From: Hyphomicrobium sp.
GTDB lineage: Bacteria > Pseudomonadota > Alphaproteobacteria > Rhizobiales > Hyphomicrobiaceae
NCBI GenBank assembly: GCA_016793445.1
Contig: JAEUME010000001.1
Span: 62,001 to 126,000, forward strand
Length of the DNA: 64,000 bases
Reading direction: 5' to 3'
This document shows, piece by piece, positions 50,169-59,367 of the stretch. Position 1 is the stretch's first letter; every line of letters starts with the position of its first letter. Both the position numbers and the translations under genes were made by a program. Under the pieces are notes generated by a model that saw only the letters and a list, made by a program, of their open reading frames with translations, was not told the origin of the DNA and did not search any database.

Positions 50169-52565
50169 CTATTGCAGAACGAGCACCGCACGGCCGTCGG
50201 CCAGCCTGCGTCCCGGTGAGGCATCCGCACGATCGCCGCTGGCGGCGCCCCGGTCCCGGCGCATGGCTTCAAGGCGCGCCCGCCGGGCACGCGCAGCCTT
50301 CTCAGGGTTCGTGCGCAAGTCGGCCTCGGTCACGAGAGCGTCCTCGACGAAGTTCTCCCAATCGCCAAGCACCGTGAATCGCTGGCGCCCGAACTCGTGC
50401 TCGATGCCCATGGGTGGAGCTGCGGAGGTCGAGCACTGGGCAAGGATCAACTCACGCCCCTCATCCTTGCGCCGCAACTGATAGGGCGCATCCGCTCCCG
50501 GCACGCGTATGGTCTTACCCGCGCTCAGCAGATTGTCGGGTTCGAAGTCGTTGGGAAAGATGACAGTGGCACGCCCGGCCGGATCGATGTTGGTGACGGT
50601 AAGATAACAGTCTGAATCGGCCTCGGCGTTGACGACGATGAGATCGCCCGGCGCCGGATCGGCCTTGTCGATCCAAAGGTCGAGGTCAATCTTGCCGTCG
50701 CCTGCGGCGGGTGGTTGGGTCTTCGTTTTGTCCTCGGGCGTGTCCACGCCTTTCAGGTAGGCAAAGATCTTGTCGAGCGCGGAACGCGGCAACCGATGCT
50801 GCTGGAGGCGGCGCGCCAGCAGCGCGATTTCCCCCGTCGCCTTCGACAGCGCCGCCGTAAAGGTCTCAGGCGTCAAATCGAGTTCGCTTGCGGCGCCCTC
50901 GTAGTCGGTGCCCGACTGATAGCGGCGCGCCAGCGCGCTGATGAGTTCGCCGCCTTCCAGCGTGAGTTGCGGATCCACTCCAGCCGCGATCATCGCGTTG
51001 CGATAGCGCTCGTTGTCGGAATTCGACAGCAACAACAGCTCACCATCGGTTGCAGCTAGTTGCAACGCGGTCTGCACCATCTCGCTGAGAGGAGGCGGCT
51101 CGGCCGGAGGTGGTGCAAGTCCGGGACCCGCACTGGCCGGTTCGGCAGGGACCGCCGTCAAACGCGCCACCTGTGCGCGATAGGCATCGCGCACGAGTGT
51201 CACGCCCAGGCTGTGACAGGAAAAGCATCCACCGCCCGCCAACGTCGGCCCTGCCGCGCCGGAATAGATCGGCCCGTCGACGCCCGGCAAAACCTGATCG
51301 AGCCGGTTGCCCGCCGCATCATAGAGCGCGTAGGCCAGGAATCCGTTGGGCAGCGTGAACATCACCCGTACCAGATCCGGCTTGAACGGGTCGCGCACGC
51401 CGCCACCCGCCTTAGGCCCCAGGGGGTGCTCGAACAGATCCTGGTCTGCGGTGCTGGACGCGAAGTCATAGACCAGCCAGAAGCCGCCGCGCGCGCCCGG
51501 ATGACGCTCGACGAGGCGGTTGCCGCGCGTCACTTCGCTCTGGCGCACGATGGCACGCCGCGCCCGCAAGACGCGCACGTTGTAGTCGATGTCGATGCCA
51601 TTCATCTTGGCGAGTTCGGATAGCTTCTGAGGAATCCCCAGGAGCTGATAATAAAGCTTGGGCGTACTGGCCTCCTGCGCCAGCCAATCCCCGCGCACGA
51701 TGGGGTTTGCCGCGCCCGCCAGCCGCCGTGTCTTATCCGATAGCGGCACGGCGAGCGCTTTGGGATAGGCGCGTTCCAAGGTTTCCCAGTGGCCTGCAAG
51801 CCACCCGAAGTCCTGCAGGCTGAACGACAGCAGGGTCCCGTAGGGATCAACCGTTTTCAGCGCATGGGGCGCGGCGTCCCAGGAAAGCATGTTGAGCAGT
51901 TTCGATATTGCTTGGCGCGCGGCCGCGATCTGGGCCGATGTCATGCAATCGTTGTAGAGATTGACGAGCGAAATGAAGCGCACATCACGCGCGCCCTCGC
52001 GCTCCACGCGCAAAGCTTCCTCGACCCAACCATCCACTTGCAGGGCGGTGATGGGCTCACGCCCCGCGCACTGCTGCGTGCGGCTTGGCATTTCGCGCAG
52101 CCACTGGCGCACGGCCAGGATGTCATCTGGCCCCGGACCCTGCATCTGGACGCCGCTGCCGAACACATCGAGCGGTGCATGACCCGTCGCCACCACCTGA
52201 TAGAGCAATGACGCATCGGGAATGCCCGGTGTGATCAGGCGGTTGTCCTTGGCGAGATCGGAGAGCGCCAAGATGTTGGCGAGCCCACCGGCCGCAACGG
52301 CTCTATCGAGCTTTCCGGTCTGATGACAGCGCGTGCAATAGGTGTTGAAGACGGCATACACTTTCGCGGCGCGCGGATCTTCCGGGCGTGGGGGAACGGC
52401 ACTCGCGGCGTCTTGGGCGCGGGCCGCAATCATTCCGGTGGAGCCGGTAAGCAACACGGCCAATATGATTGCCAACACTGCTGCAAGGCCGGCCGGCAGC
52501 CATGCCTGCGCCGCCGCGCTTGCCCGCGCCTTGTGCGCGCCCGGCCACGAACGTGAAAGCCTCAT
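50169..52565 (-). CDS. Secreted protein with two haem c motifs and a DUF4384 domain
   Basis: The 798-residue precursor has a signal anchor/peptide (about 20-50, ending AARAQD). Two c-type haem sites are seen: CTRCH (77-81) and CFSCH (447-451). Between them is a long region unlike any enzyme I know, and after about 610 a DUF4384-type domain (DLDLWIDKADPAPGDLIVVNA to PYQLRRKDEGRELILAQC) with an Arg-rich tail. Export plus haem ligands point to periplasmic electron transfer. ATG 52565 is used; the frame runs open to 53288 but that extension overlaps the divergent TPP gene. Confidence 0.8.
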   Translation of the reverse strand: MRLSRSWPGAHKARASAAAQAWLPAGLAAVLAIILAVLLTGSTGMIAARAQDAASAVPPRPEDPRAAKVYAVFNTYCTRCHQTGKLDRAVAAGGLANILALSDLAKDNRLITPGIPDASLLYQVVATGHAPLDVFGSGVQMQGPGPDDILAVRQWLREMPSRTQQCAGREPITALQVDGWVEEALRVEREGARDVRFISLVNLYNDCMTSAQIAAARQAISKLLNMLSWDAAPHALKTVDPYGTLLSFSLQDFGWLAGHWETLERAYPKALAVPLSDKTRRLAGAANPIVRGDWLAQEASTPKLYYQLLGIPQKLSELAKMNGIDIDYNVRVLRARRAIVRQSEVTRGNRLVERHPGARGGFWLVYDFASSTADQDLFEHPLGPKAGGGVRDPFKPDLVRVMFTLPNGFLAYALYDAAGNRLDQVLPGVDGPIYSGAAGPTLAGGGCFSCHSLGVTLVRDAYRAQVARLTAVPAEPASAGPGLAPPPAEPPPLSEMVQTALQLAATDGELLLLSNSDNERYRNAMIAAGVDPQLTLEGGELISALARRYQSGTDYEGAASELDLTPETFTAALSKATGEIALLARRLQQHRLPRSALDKIFAYLKGVDTPEDKTKTQPPAAGDGKIDLDLWIDKADPAPGDLIVVNAEADSDCYLTVTNIDPAGRATVIFPNDFEPDNLLSAGKTIRVPGADAPYQLRRKDEGRELILAQCSTSAAPPMGIEHEFGRQRFTVLGDWENFVEDALVTEADLRTNPEKAARARRARLEAMRRDRGAASGDRADASPGRRLADGRAVLVLQ

Positions 52566-53015
52566 ACCGTCGACCTGTCGTCCCTGTCCTGCCGTGCTGA
52601 CATGCCCGCAGGCTTCTCCGCTGCCGTTCCCGGCGGCGGCACCATAGCCATCCCCATCCGCTGCGCCTAGAAGTACCGTGCTCGCGGACGGCAGGTACCC
52701 TGTTAGCGCTGAGTCACGGCTACTTTGGGGACGCCACGAGAATGGCATGCGCGACAACGTCCCACGTGTGTGCTCCCATGTGCCTGCGCAGCAAGCCCGC
52801 CGCCCATGTTGGAAGGCAGCCCTGGGTCGAGATCCTGCACCCCCGAGACCAGCGAAGATTAACCATTCATGACGTCCTCTGCCCCGGCTGACGCGCCTGG
52901 CGCGGAAGAAATAGCTGCCCGTTGCGGCGCCACGCATTAGATAACCGTTGTGGATAACTCGGGCCTCGCACGCCGGCTTTGGCCTGCGGCGGGGAAAACG
53001 GACACTGATTGGGCG
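52566..53015. other. Intergenic region between haem/DUF4384 gene and TPP enzyme
   Basis: About 450 bp between divergent genes. A GTG at 52950 could extend the TPP enzyme by 22 residues. A 23-codon ATG frame at 52869-52940 has no ribosome site and is not credible. No other structure seen. Confidence 0.4.
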
Positions 53016-54635
53016 ATGCGCACGGGCGGACAGATCGTGGTCGATCACCTCCTCGCTGAGGGTGTTCGGCACGTCTTCATGGTGCCCGGCGAGAGTTTCC
53101 TGGGGCTGCTCACCGCGCTCCACGCAGAACAACGTCTGCGTCCGGTGACTGCGCGCCACGAATCCGCGGCCGCCATGATGGCCGAAGCGACAGGCAAACT
53201 CACGGGCCGTCCAGGGGTGGCGGTTGTCACGCGCGGTCCGGGCGCGGCGAATGCTCTTGCCGGCGTCTATATCGCTTCGCAGGATCAATCGCCGATGGTG
53301 TTGCTCGTTGGATTACCCCCGCGCACCCGCTCCGGCGCGCCGGCATTCCAGCAGATCGATCTTGGGCGGGTCTTCGGCAGCATCGCCAAGTCTGTCACCA
53401 TCGCGGAGAACTCAGATAGTCTCTCCCAACTCCTCGCACACGCATTCCATATGGCTGTTTCCGGCAGGCCGGGACCGGTCGTCCTCGGACTTCCGGAGGA
53501 TGTGTTGCACGAGCGTGCTCAGACGGCGCAACCGCCCCTTGCCGCACCTCGAGATCGCAAGCCCTCCGCGCAAGACGTCGATCAGTTGGAGAAGCTTCTT
53601 GATGCCGCCGAATGCCCGCTCATCATCGCAGGCAGCGCCACGTGGAGCGCTGAGGCCGCCGCGGCGCTCGCTGCATTCGCGGGAACATTCGATATTCCCG
53701 TAGCTACCTCGTTCCGGAGGCAGGATCGCTTCGACAATTCACACGACTGCTATGCCGGACACCTGGGCTTTGCGCCCCATGCGGGACTAGTCGAAGCGGT
53801 TCGACGCGCCGATCTGGTGATTGCCCTTGGCGCATGTCTCGACGATGTGACGACGCGAGGTTACACACTTATCAAACCGCGCAGCGCGCTCCAGAAGCTG
53901 GTGGTGATTTCGCCGGACGCACACACTGCCGAGGCTTGCAGACCTCACAAGCCCGATCTCGTTATCGCCGCCAGCCCGATTGAAATCGGGCTCGCCCTAG
54001 GCGATTTGCGTCCGCCTGAAACGAACCGATGGCGAGACTGGCGTCGCACGTTGCGCGCCGAATACGAGATCTCGCTCGGCGGAGGCCTTGGAAGCGGTTT
54101 TGTTTCCGCCGGTCTCGTGCCGCTGGATCAGGTTGCCGCTCACCTCGCTCGCCGGCTTCCCGCCGGCGCCATCGTGTGCAACGGCGCGGGCCAATATGCA
54201 GCCACGCTCCAGCGCCAGTACGTCTACCGCGCTTATCCGAGCCAACTCGCCCCGCTATCGGGGTCGATGGGATATGGACTTCCGGCCGCCATTGCCGCCA
54301 AGCTTGCATATCCTGACCGTATTATTGTTGCCATTGCTGGCGACGGCTGTTTTCAAATGACCGGGGCGGAATTGGCAACTGCCGTCCAATTGGAATTGCC
54401 ACTGATCATCATCATCGCCAACAACAACAAACTTGGAAGTATCGAAACCGCTCAGTTGAAATCAAACCCGCCGCGCGTCATCGCCACCACATTGGTCAAT
54501 CCCGATTTTGCCCGCCTGGCTCAGGCGACCGGCGCCGCAGGCTTTTGTGCTGATAACATCGGTGATTTTGCCGCTGCCCTGGAGCAGGCCCTGACGAGCC
54601 GCGGCCCGGCCGTCATCGAAATCGCGGTTGCGTAA
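53016..54635 (+). CDS. Thiamine-diphosphate-dependent enzyme, acetolactate-synthase-like
   Basis: The 539-residue protein has three ALS-type domains: the N-terminal PYR domain with catalytic Glu26 (VPGESFLG), the central Rossmann domain and the C-terminal PP domain with the ThDP motif GDGCFQMTGAEL ending in NNNKLGS. A regulatory small subunit is not encoded nearby, so a role in valine synthesis is doubtful; benzoylformate decarboxylase-, sulfoacetaldehyde- or oxalyl-CoA-type activities are alternatives. ATG 53016 follows the family; the ribosome site is weak, and GTG 52950 is possible. Confidence 0.82.
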   Translation: MRTGGQIVVDHLLAEGVRHVFMVPGESFLGLLTALHAEQRLRPVTARHESAAAMMAEATGKLTGRPGVAVVTRGPGAANALAGVYIASQDQSPMVLLVGLPPRTRSGAPAFQQIDLGRVFGSIAKSVTIAENSDSLSQLLAHAFHMAVSGRPGPVVLGLPEDVLHERAQTAQPPLAAPRDRKPSAQDVDQLEKLLDAAECPLIIAGSATWSAEAAAALAAFAGTFDIPVATSFRRQDRFDNSHDCYAGHLGFAPHAGLVEAVRRADLVIALGACLDDVTTRGYTLIKPRSALQKLVVISPDAHTAEACRPHKPDLVIAASPIEIGLALGDLRPPETNRWRDWRRTLRAEYEISLGGGLGSGFVSAGLVPLDQVAAHLARRLPAGAIVCNGAGQYAATLQRQYVYRAYPSQLAPLSGSMGYGLPAAIAAKLAYPDRIIVAIAGDGCFQMTGAELATAVQLELPLIIIIANNNKLGSIETAQLKSNPPRVIATTLVNPDFARLAQATGAAGFCADNIGDFAAALEQALTSRGPAVIEIAVA

Positions 54636-54803
54636 AATCCGTTCAATAGCCGCAGGATCGCGGGGGCGTATTAAGAATTCTTTACAAAGTATGAAATCAA
54701 CAATTTTAACGTTAGCCATAGATCGACTGCGCGGTCGCACAGAAGAGAATTTTCAGTTACAAGGGAGTTACTGGACCGCACTTAAGCTTAAACGAATAGC
54801 CTC

Positions 54804-54980
54804 ATGAACCTTGAAGCAGCCAAAATCAACGATACGCAAACCTGGACCCTCGCGCGTATCTCGATGGTGACATGTTTTGCAACCACGAGCATCCTGCTCG
54901 TAACGTCGCTGAACTCGCCTCAAGACAACGGCTTGTCGTCAACGCCTTATGTGCAGACCATCCAAGCTCCCAATCACTGA
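54804..54980 (+). CDS. Small membrane-anchored protein (58 aa)
   Basis: The ATG frame encodes MNLEAAKINDTQTWTLAR, a hydrophobic segment (MVTCFATTSILLVTSL) and a polar tail ending QAPNH. The upstream 170 bp are AT-rich, unlike the surroundings, and a GC-rich terminator follows 35 bp after the stop, so it looks like a free-standing short gene. The ribosome site is weak. No homologue is recognised. Confidence 0.5.
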   Translation: MNLEAAKINDTQTWTLARISMVTCFATTSILLVTSLNSPQDNGLSSTPYVQTIQAPNH

Positions 54981-55014
54981 AGTTTTCTTCCCTCACGACC
55001 TCACTCTCCCTGAT

Positions 55015-55045
55015 GGGCCCCACGCCGCAGCCAAGCGTGGGGCCC
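55015..55045 (+). terminator. Hairpin after small gene
   Basis: An 11-bp stem (GGGCCCCACGC with GCGTGGGGCCC) and a 9-nt loop are followed, after TCTCCCA, by TTTT. It lies between the small gene and the convergent threonine ammonia-lyase gene and can serve both. Confidence 0.7.
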
Positions 55046-55079
55046 TCTCCCATTTTGGGTCAGCTTCGCGCCTAGTCAC

Positions 55080-56333
55080 TCAGCGCACGCCGCCGCCGCC
55101 CTTCGCAAGCACCGAGTAGCCGGCCTCACGCAACGCGGCCAACACGCCTTGCAGATGCGCCGCATCGCGTGTTTCTATGACCAGATGCAGTTCGGTGCCC
55201 TTGGCGGGCAGATCGGTGAAAACACGCTGGTGGTAGACTTCGACGACGTTTGCGCCCTGCCCGCCGATAATCCCCGACACCTTGGCGAGTTGACCGGGCC
55301 GGTCGGGCAGATCGAGCGCGATGCGCGATAAACGGCCGTCGCGCGCCAATTCGCGCGTCAGAACGCTGGCGAGCAGGCGCGTATCGATGTTTCCGCCACA
55401 CAGCACGATGCCCACATTGTGTCCCTGAAACCGCGCGCGATCCGCCAGCAGCGCGGCAAGTCCCGCCGCGCCCGCACCTTCGACCACTGTCTTCTCCACC
55501 GTGATGAGCAAGGTGAGCGCCCGCTCCAGTTCCGCTTCCGAGACCAGCAGGATGTCGTCAACCAGCGCCGAGACGATCCGGCGCGTGATGTGTCCGGGCT
55601 CCACGACGGCGATGCCTTCGGCAAGCGTTTCACCGCCTATGGGCAGCGAGGCGTGACGGAGGACGTTGTACATGGAGGGATAGAGCTTGGCTTCCACACC
55701 TATGATGCGGATGTCAGGCTTCAGGCTTTTTGCCGCCACCGCGATCCCTGATATCAGCCCGCCGCCTCCGATCGGCACGACCAGGGTATCGAGGTCCGGC
55801 ACCCGCGCCAGCATTTCGAGTGCGATGGTCCCCTGTCCAGCGATTACGACCGTATCGTCGAAGGGGTGGATGAAGGTGAGATTGTGATCTTTGCCATGCG
55901 TGCGCGCAAAGCGCGACGCCTCCTCGAAGCTGTCGCCATGCAGGATGACCGAAGCCCCCAGCGCCTTGGTATTTTCGATCTTCACCGTGGGCGTCGTCGC
56001 CGGCATGACGATCGTTGCCGGAATGCCGAGGCGGTGGGCGTGATAGGCGACACCCTGGGCGTGGTTGCCGGCCGACATCGCAATTACCCCGCACGCGCGC
56101 TCTGCGGGCGTCAGGCTCATAAGCTTGTTGAGCGCGCCGCGCTCCTTGTAGCTGGCGGTGAACTGAAGGTTTTCGAATTTGAGCCAGACCTGGGCACCAA
56201 ACATAGCGCTCAAGGTGCGGCTCAGATCGAAGTCGGTCTCGATGATCGCGCCCTTGAGGATGCGGGCAGCGCGCTCGATGTCGGCCAGCGTCACGGGCAA
56301 AGCCGTGCCGGTTGCCGTTTCATCCTTTCTCAT
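55080..56333 (-). CDS. Threonine ammonia-lyase with ACT domain
   Basis: The enzyme deaminates threonine to 2-oxobutyrate. The 417-residue protein is a fold type II PLP enzyme with Lys63 in SYKERGALNKL, the glycine-rich cofactor loop VPIGGGGLISG, and a single C-terminal ACT-like regulatory domain (RPGQLAKVSGIIGGQGANVVEV). One ACT copy and the length match the catabolic/biosynthetic short form (IlvA/TdcB type). ATG 56333 is preferred; ATG 56381 would add 16 residues. It lies divergently upstream of the 3-hydroxyisobutyrate dehydrogenase gene. Confidence 0.92.
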   Translation of the reverse strand: MRKDETATGTALPVTLADIERAARILKGAIIETDFDLSRTLSAMFGAQVWLKFENLQFTASYKERGALNKLMSLTPAERACGVIAMSAGNHAQGVAYHAHRLGIPATIVMPATTPTVKIENTKALGASVILHGDSFEEASRFARTHGKDHNLTFIHPFDDTVVIAGQGTIALEMLARVPDLDTLVVPIGGGGLISGIAVAAKSLKPDIRIIGVEAKLYPSMYNVLRHASLPIGGETLAEGIAVVEPGHITRRIVSALVDDILLVSEAELERALTLLITVEKTVVEGAGAAGLAALLADRARFQGHNVGIVLCGGNIDTRLLASVLTRELARDGRLSRIALDLPDRPGQLAKVSGIIGGQGANVVEVYHQRVFTDLPAKGTELHLVIETRDAAHLQGVLAALREAGYSVLAKGGGGVR

Positions 56334-56576
56334 GGGCGTGGCCCATCCTTTCATTACGTGCCGGGGCTGGTCCGGACCCACTGGCGTGACATCCCCTTTG
56401 TGGCCTCATTCCCAGCAGGCGCACCCTTGGCCAGAGCGTTGTCCGCGATGGCTACCGGCTTGCCTCGAGAAAACGCGATCCGACGAAGAGGCGGGAGCAT
56501 TGATCTCATTCCCTCGCAAGGGATCATGCTCTAGAAGCCAAACCACAGCATCATCGAGGAACTTGGAGCAGGAACG

Positions 56577-57458
56577 ATGGCGAACGTAGCCTTCCTTGGT
56601 TTGGGCGTCATGGGTTTTCCCATGGCAGGGCATTTGCTGACGCGCGGCGGGCACGACGTCACCGTCTACAACCGCACACCCGCCCGTGCTCAGGACTGGC
56701 TCGCCAAGTTTCCGAAAGGCAAGAGCGCCCCTACCCCCGCGGCGGCTGCCAAGGACGCGGACTTCGTCTTCGCGTGCGTGGGCAACGATGCCGACGTGCG
56801 CGCGGTGACAACGGGTGCCGATGGCGCGTTCGCCGCCATGTCCAAGGGCAGCATCTTCATCGACAATACGACAACTTCGGCCGAACTGGCGCGCGAGCTA
56901 TCGCAAGCGGCGGCCGCAAAGGACCTCTACTTCATCGATGCTCCCGTCTCGGGCGGTCAAGCCGGTGCGGAGAATGGCGTTCTCACCGTCATGTCAGGGG
57001 GCGATGCGGACGCCTTCGCGCGCGCAGAGCCGGTGATCGCGAGCTTCGCACGCATGGTCAAGCGCATCGGGCCTTCCGGTGCCGGCCAGCTCACCAAGAT
57101 GGTCAATCAGATTGCGATCGCCGGCCTCGTCCAGGGATTGTCGGAGGCGATCCACTTTGCCGAATGCGCGGGCCTCGATGTGGCCGCCGTGATCGATACG
57201 ATCTCCAAGGGGGCTGCGCAGTCCTGGCAGATGGAGAACCGCTGGAAGACCATGCACGCGCGCGAGTTCAATTTCGGCTTCGCGGTCGATTGGATGCGCA
57301 AGGACCTAGGTTTCTGCCTCGCCGAAGCCAACCGCAATGGCGCGCAGCTTCCTGTCACCGCCATTGTCGACGGCTACTACGGAGAGATCCAGGCCGCAGG
57401 CGGCAACCGCTTTGATACCTCCAGCCTCATCACACGTCTCGACAAGAGGAGCGCGTAG
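56577..57458 (+). CDS. mmsB: 3-hydroxyisobutyrate dehydrogenase / beta-hydroxyacid dehydrogenase
   Basis: The 293-residue protein has the Rossmann start FLGLGVMGFPMAGHL, the substrate loop DAPVSGG (121-127) and catalytic Lys174 in QLTKMVNQ. It fits NAD-dependent 3-hydroxyisobutyrate dehydrogenase of valine breakdown; close family members act on tartronate semialdehyde or sulfolactaldehyde. AGGAACG precedes the ATG. It is followed by a convergent Lrp regulator. Confidence 0.88.
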   Translation: MANVAFLGLGVMGFPMAGHLLTRGGHDVTVYNRTPARAQDWLAKFPKGKSAPTPAAAAKDADFVFACVGNDADVRAVTTGADGAFAAMSKGSIFIDNTTTSAELARELSQAAAAKDLYFIDAPVSGGQAGAENGVLTVMSGGDADAFARAEPVIASFARMVKRIGPSGAGQLTKMVNQIAIAGLVQGLSEAIHFAECAGLDVAAVIDTISKGAAQSWQMENRWKTMHAREFNFGFAVDWMRKDLGFCLAEANRNGAQLPVTAIVDGYYGEIQAAGGNRFDTSSLITRLDKRSA

Positions 57459-57495
57459 AAAACGGCACGCGCGTCCATGAGCTTCGTCTACGCGC

Positions 57496-57999
57496 TCAAG
57501 AGGCCTGCGCCTTGTCCGCCTTGGAGTGGATCGTTTCCAACGCGAACTGCAATGGCAGAGATGTCGTGTACTTCATCTGCTCCATGGCGAAGGCGGACGA
57601 GACTTTGGCAATCTCGATGCGTGAGATCAGCTTCTTGTAGAATGTGTCGTAGGCCCCGATATCGGGGACCGCCACGCGCAGCAGATAGTCCACCTCTCCG
57701 GACATGCGGTAGAACTCCACCACCTCGGGGAAATCAGCAACCGCGGAGCGGAATTTTTCCAGCCAGTTCAGCGAATGGTGATCGGTCTTGATCGATACGA
57801 AGACCGTGACCCCGGCATTCACCTTGTCGGGATCGAGGACTGCGACCCGTCGCTTGATGACGCCGGCCTCCTCCAGCTTTTGCACCCGCCGCCAACACGG
57901 CGTGGTGGACAGTCCGACTTCCTTGCCGATCTCCGCGACCGGCCGCGTGCAATCTTCCTGCAGGATTCTCAGGATCTTGACGTCCATTTCATCAAGCAT
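57496..57999 (-). CDS. Lrp/AsnC-family transcriptional regulator
   Basis: The 167-residue protein has the helix-turn-helix (MLDEMDVKILRILQEDCTRPVAEIGKEVGLS) and a RAM domain (VEFYRMSGEVDYLLRVAVPD). It is divergent from the DUF442 gene and convergent with the 3-hydroxyisobutyrate dehydrogenase gene, which is in an amino-acid catabolism setting, so those are its likely targets, but no operator was identified. Confidence 0.92.
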   Translation of the reverse strand: MLDEMDVKILRILQEDCTRPVAEIGKEVGLSTTPCWRRVQKLEEAGVIKRRVAVLDPDKVNAGVTVFVSIKTDHHSLNWLEKFRSAVADFPEVVEFYRMSGEVDYLLRVAVPDIGAYDTFYKKLISRIEIAKVSSAFAMEQMKYTTSLPLQFALETIHSKADKAQAS

Positions 58000-58180
58000 G
58001 CGCCGAACTCCGGGGTTGAGCAGAACGCAGTTTCTACATCATTGCGGTTTTAGAATAATCGTTTTCTTTCACATGCCCGTCAATGCGAACGGTGGTATTT
58101 TTTTTCAACCATTGTGGTATGTGCCCTTGTTTTACTTGGGCAAACGGTCAAATCTCCCCTCAGGAGGACTTCGCCGGACC

Positions 58181-58675
58181 ATGCTCGCACCCGTGGCCAT
58201 CACAGAGACATTCGCGATCGCGAAATCGCTGTCACGGGACGATTATGCTCAGGCGGCCAAACTCGGCTTCGGGATGGTTGTAAGCCTGCTGCCCGACGGC
58301 GAGAAGCCCGATGCGCTGACCTCGGCTCAAGCCATGCAAGCGGCAACCGAGGCGGGCGTGGCGTTTGTGCATGTTCCCACCGCGACGTACGAGGTGTTCG
58401 CAGACGAGACAGTGAGCGCCCTGCGCCGCATCCTGGCTCAGACGCCCGGACCGATTTTGGCAATGTGCTCCAGCGGACAACGCGCGGCCATCGTGTGGGC
58501 CGCTGCAACCGCACGCACCGCACCTGTCGGCTATGTCCTCGACAAGCTCGCCAAGGCGGGCTTCGACTTGGCGTTTCTGCGCGACGACCTGGAAGCGCAG
58601 GCCCATCGCGAAACCTGGCAAGGCACCGATGATGGGTTTGGGGATCAGCCCGCGGCAACGCTCGTAGCCGCCTGA
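58181..58675 (+). CDS. DUF442 (TIGR01244) cysteine-phosphatase-fold protein
   Basis: The 164-residue protein has the TIGR01244 family start and the phosphatase-like loop MCSSGQRAAIVWA (Cys-x4-Arg). The family is often linked to sulfide metabolism or fused to other domains in Blh proteins, but stand-alone forms have no proven role. AGGAGG lies about 13 bp before ATG 58181; a longer upstream frame has no ribosome site. It is divergent from the Lrp gene. Confidence 0.82.
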   Translation: MLAPVAITETFAIAKSLSRDDYAQAAKLGFGMVVSLLPDGEKPDALTSAQAMQAATEAGVAFVHVPTATYEVFADETVSALRRILAQTPGPILAMCSSGQRAAIVWAAATARTAPVGYVLDKLAKAGFDLAFLRDDLEAQAHRETWQGTDDGFGDQPAATLVAA

Positions 58676-58695
58676 GCCCCGCAACGATAAAATCC

Positions 58696-59322
58696 CTAAT
58701 CCTTGTCGAGGATGGACCGCACATCCCTGCGCAGCGCGGGGACCAACTCGTCGTCGAACCATGGATTCTTCTTCAGCCAGGCATTGTTGCGCCAGGAAGG
58801 GTGAGGCAATGGCCACAAGCGCATTGCGCCATCGGCTATTGATGTGATCGCGCGCCAGTCGCCAACAGTCTCGGCCAGCGTCGCGGCTTGGCGGGAGCCC
58901 AGATGCCAAGCCTGCGCGTACTGGCCCACCAGCAGCCCCAGTTCGAGTTTTGGCAGTTGCGCAAGCAGACGCGCGCGCCACAGCGGTGCGCATTCCGCGC
59001 GCGGCGGCAGATCGCCGCCTTTCGCGTCAAGGCCGGGAAAGCAGAACCCCATCGGGATGATGGCGATACGGCGCACATCATAAAACTCATCGTCGCTGAC
59101 GCCCATCCACTGACGCAAGCGGACACCGGAAGGGTCGCTGAAGGGTACGCCGGACGTATGCACACGCGTCCCGGGCGCCTGCCCGAACACGCCGATGCTT
59201 GCCGAAGGGCTGACGCGGAAGACCGGCCGCGGCTCATGCGGCAGCGGCTTGCCGCGCGGGGAATCACGGCAGATCCGGCACGCGCGGATTTCGGCAGTCA
59301 GCTTGTCCAACGGGCGGGCCAA
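58696..59322 (-). CDS. Uracil-DNA glycosylase family protein
   Basis: The 208-residue protein has the glycosylase motif GQAPGTRVHTSGVPFSDPSG near residue 47 and the C-terminal PLPHPSWRN motif with a His. The UDG superfamily removes uracil or other damaged bases. Motif A carries Gln-Ala where classical forms have Glu-Ala, and there is no clear Cys4 cluster (RACRICRD keeps two), so subfamily and substrate are unclear. It is downstream of the SNase-like gene on the same strand. Confidence 0.85.
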   Translation of the reverse strand: MARPLDKLTAEIRACRICRDSPRGKPLPHEPRPVFRVSPSASIGVFGQAPGTRVHTSGVPFSDPSGVRLRQWMGVSDDEFYDVRRIAIIPMGFCFPGLDAKGGDLPPRAECAPLWRARLLAQLPKLELGLLVGQYAQAWHLGSRQAATLAETVGDWRAITSIADGAMRLWPLPHPSWRNNAWLKKNPWFDDELVPALRRDVRSILDKD

Positions 59323-59367
59323 AGCGCTTGCGGTTCCCTCAATCGCGAACGGTCAACGCCGTCCCTG

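Noticed and set aside
52869..52940. 23-codon ATG frame in the intergenic region
   Set aside because: No ribosome site, no hydrophobic segment and no terminator of its own.
52566..53288. N-terminal extension of the haem/DUF4384 gene by 241 residues
   Set aside because: The extension is Arg/Gly-rich, overlaps the divergent TPP enzyme and would bury the signal peptide in the interior.
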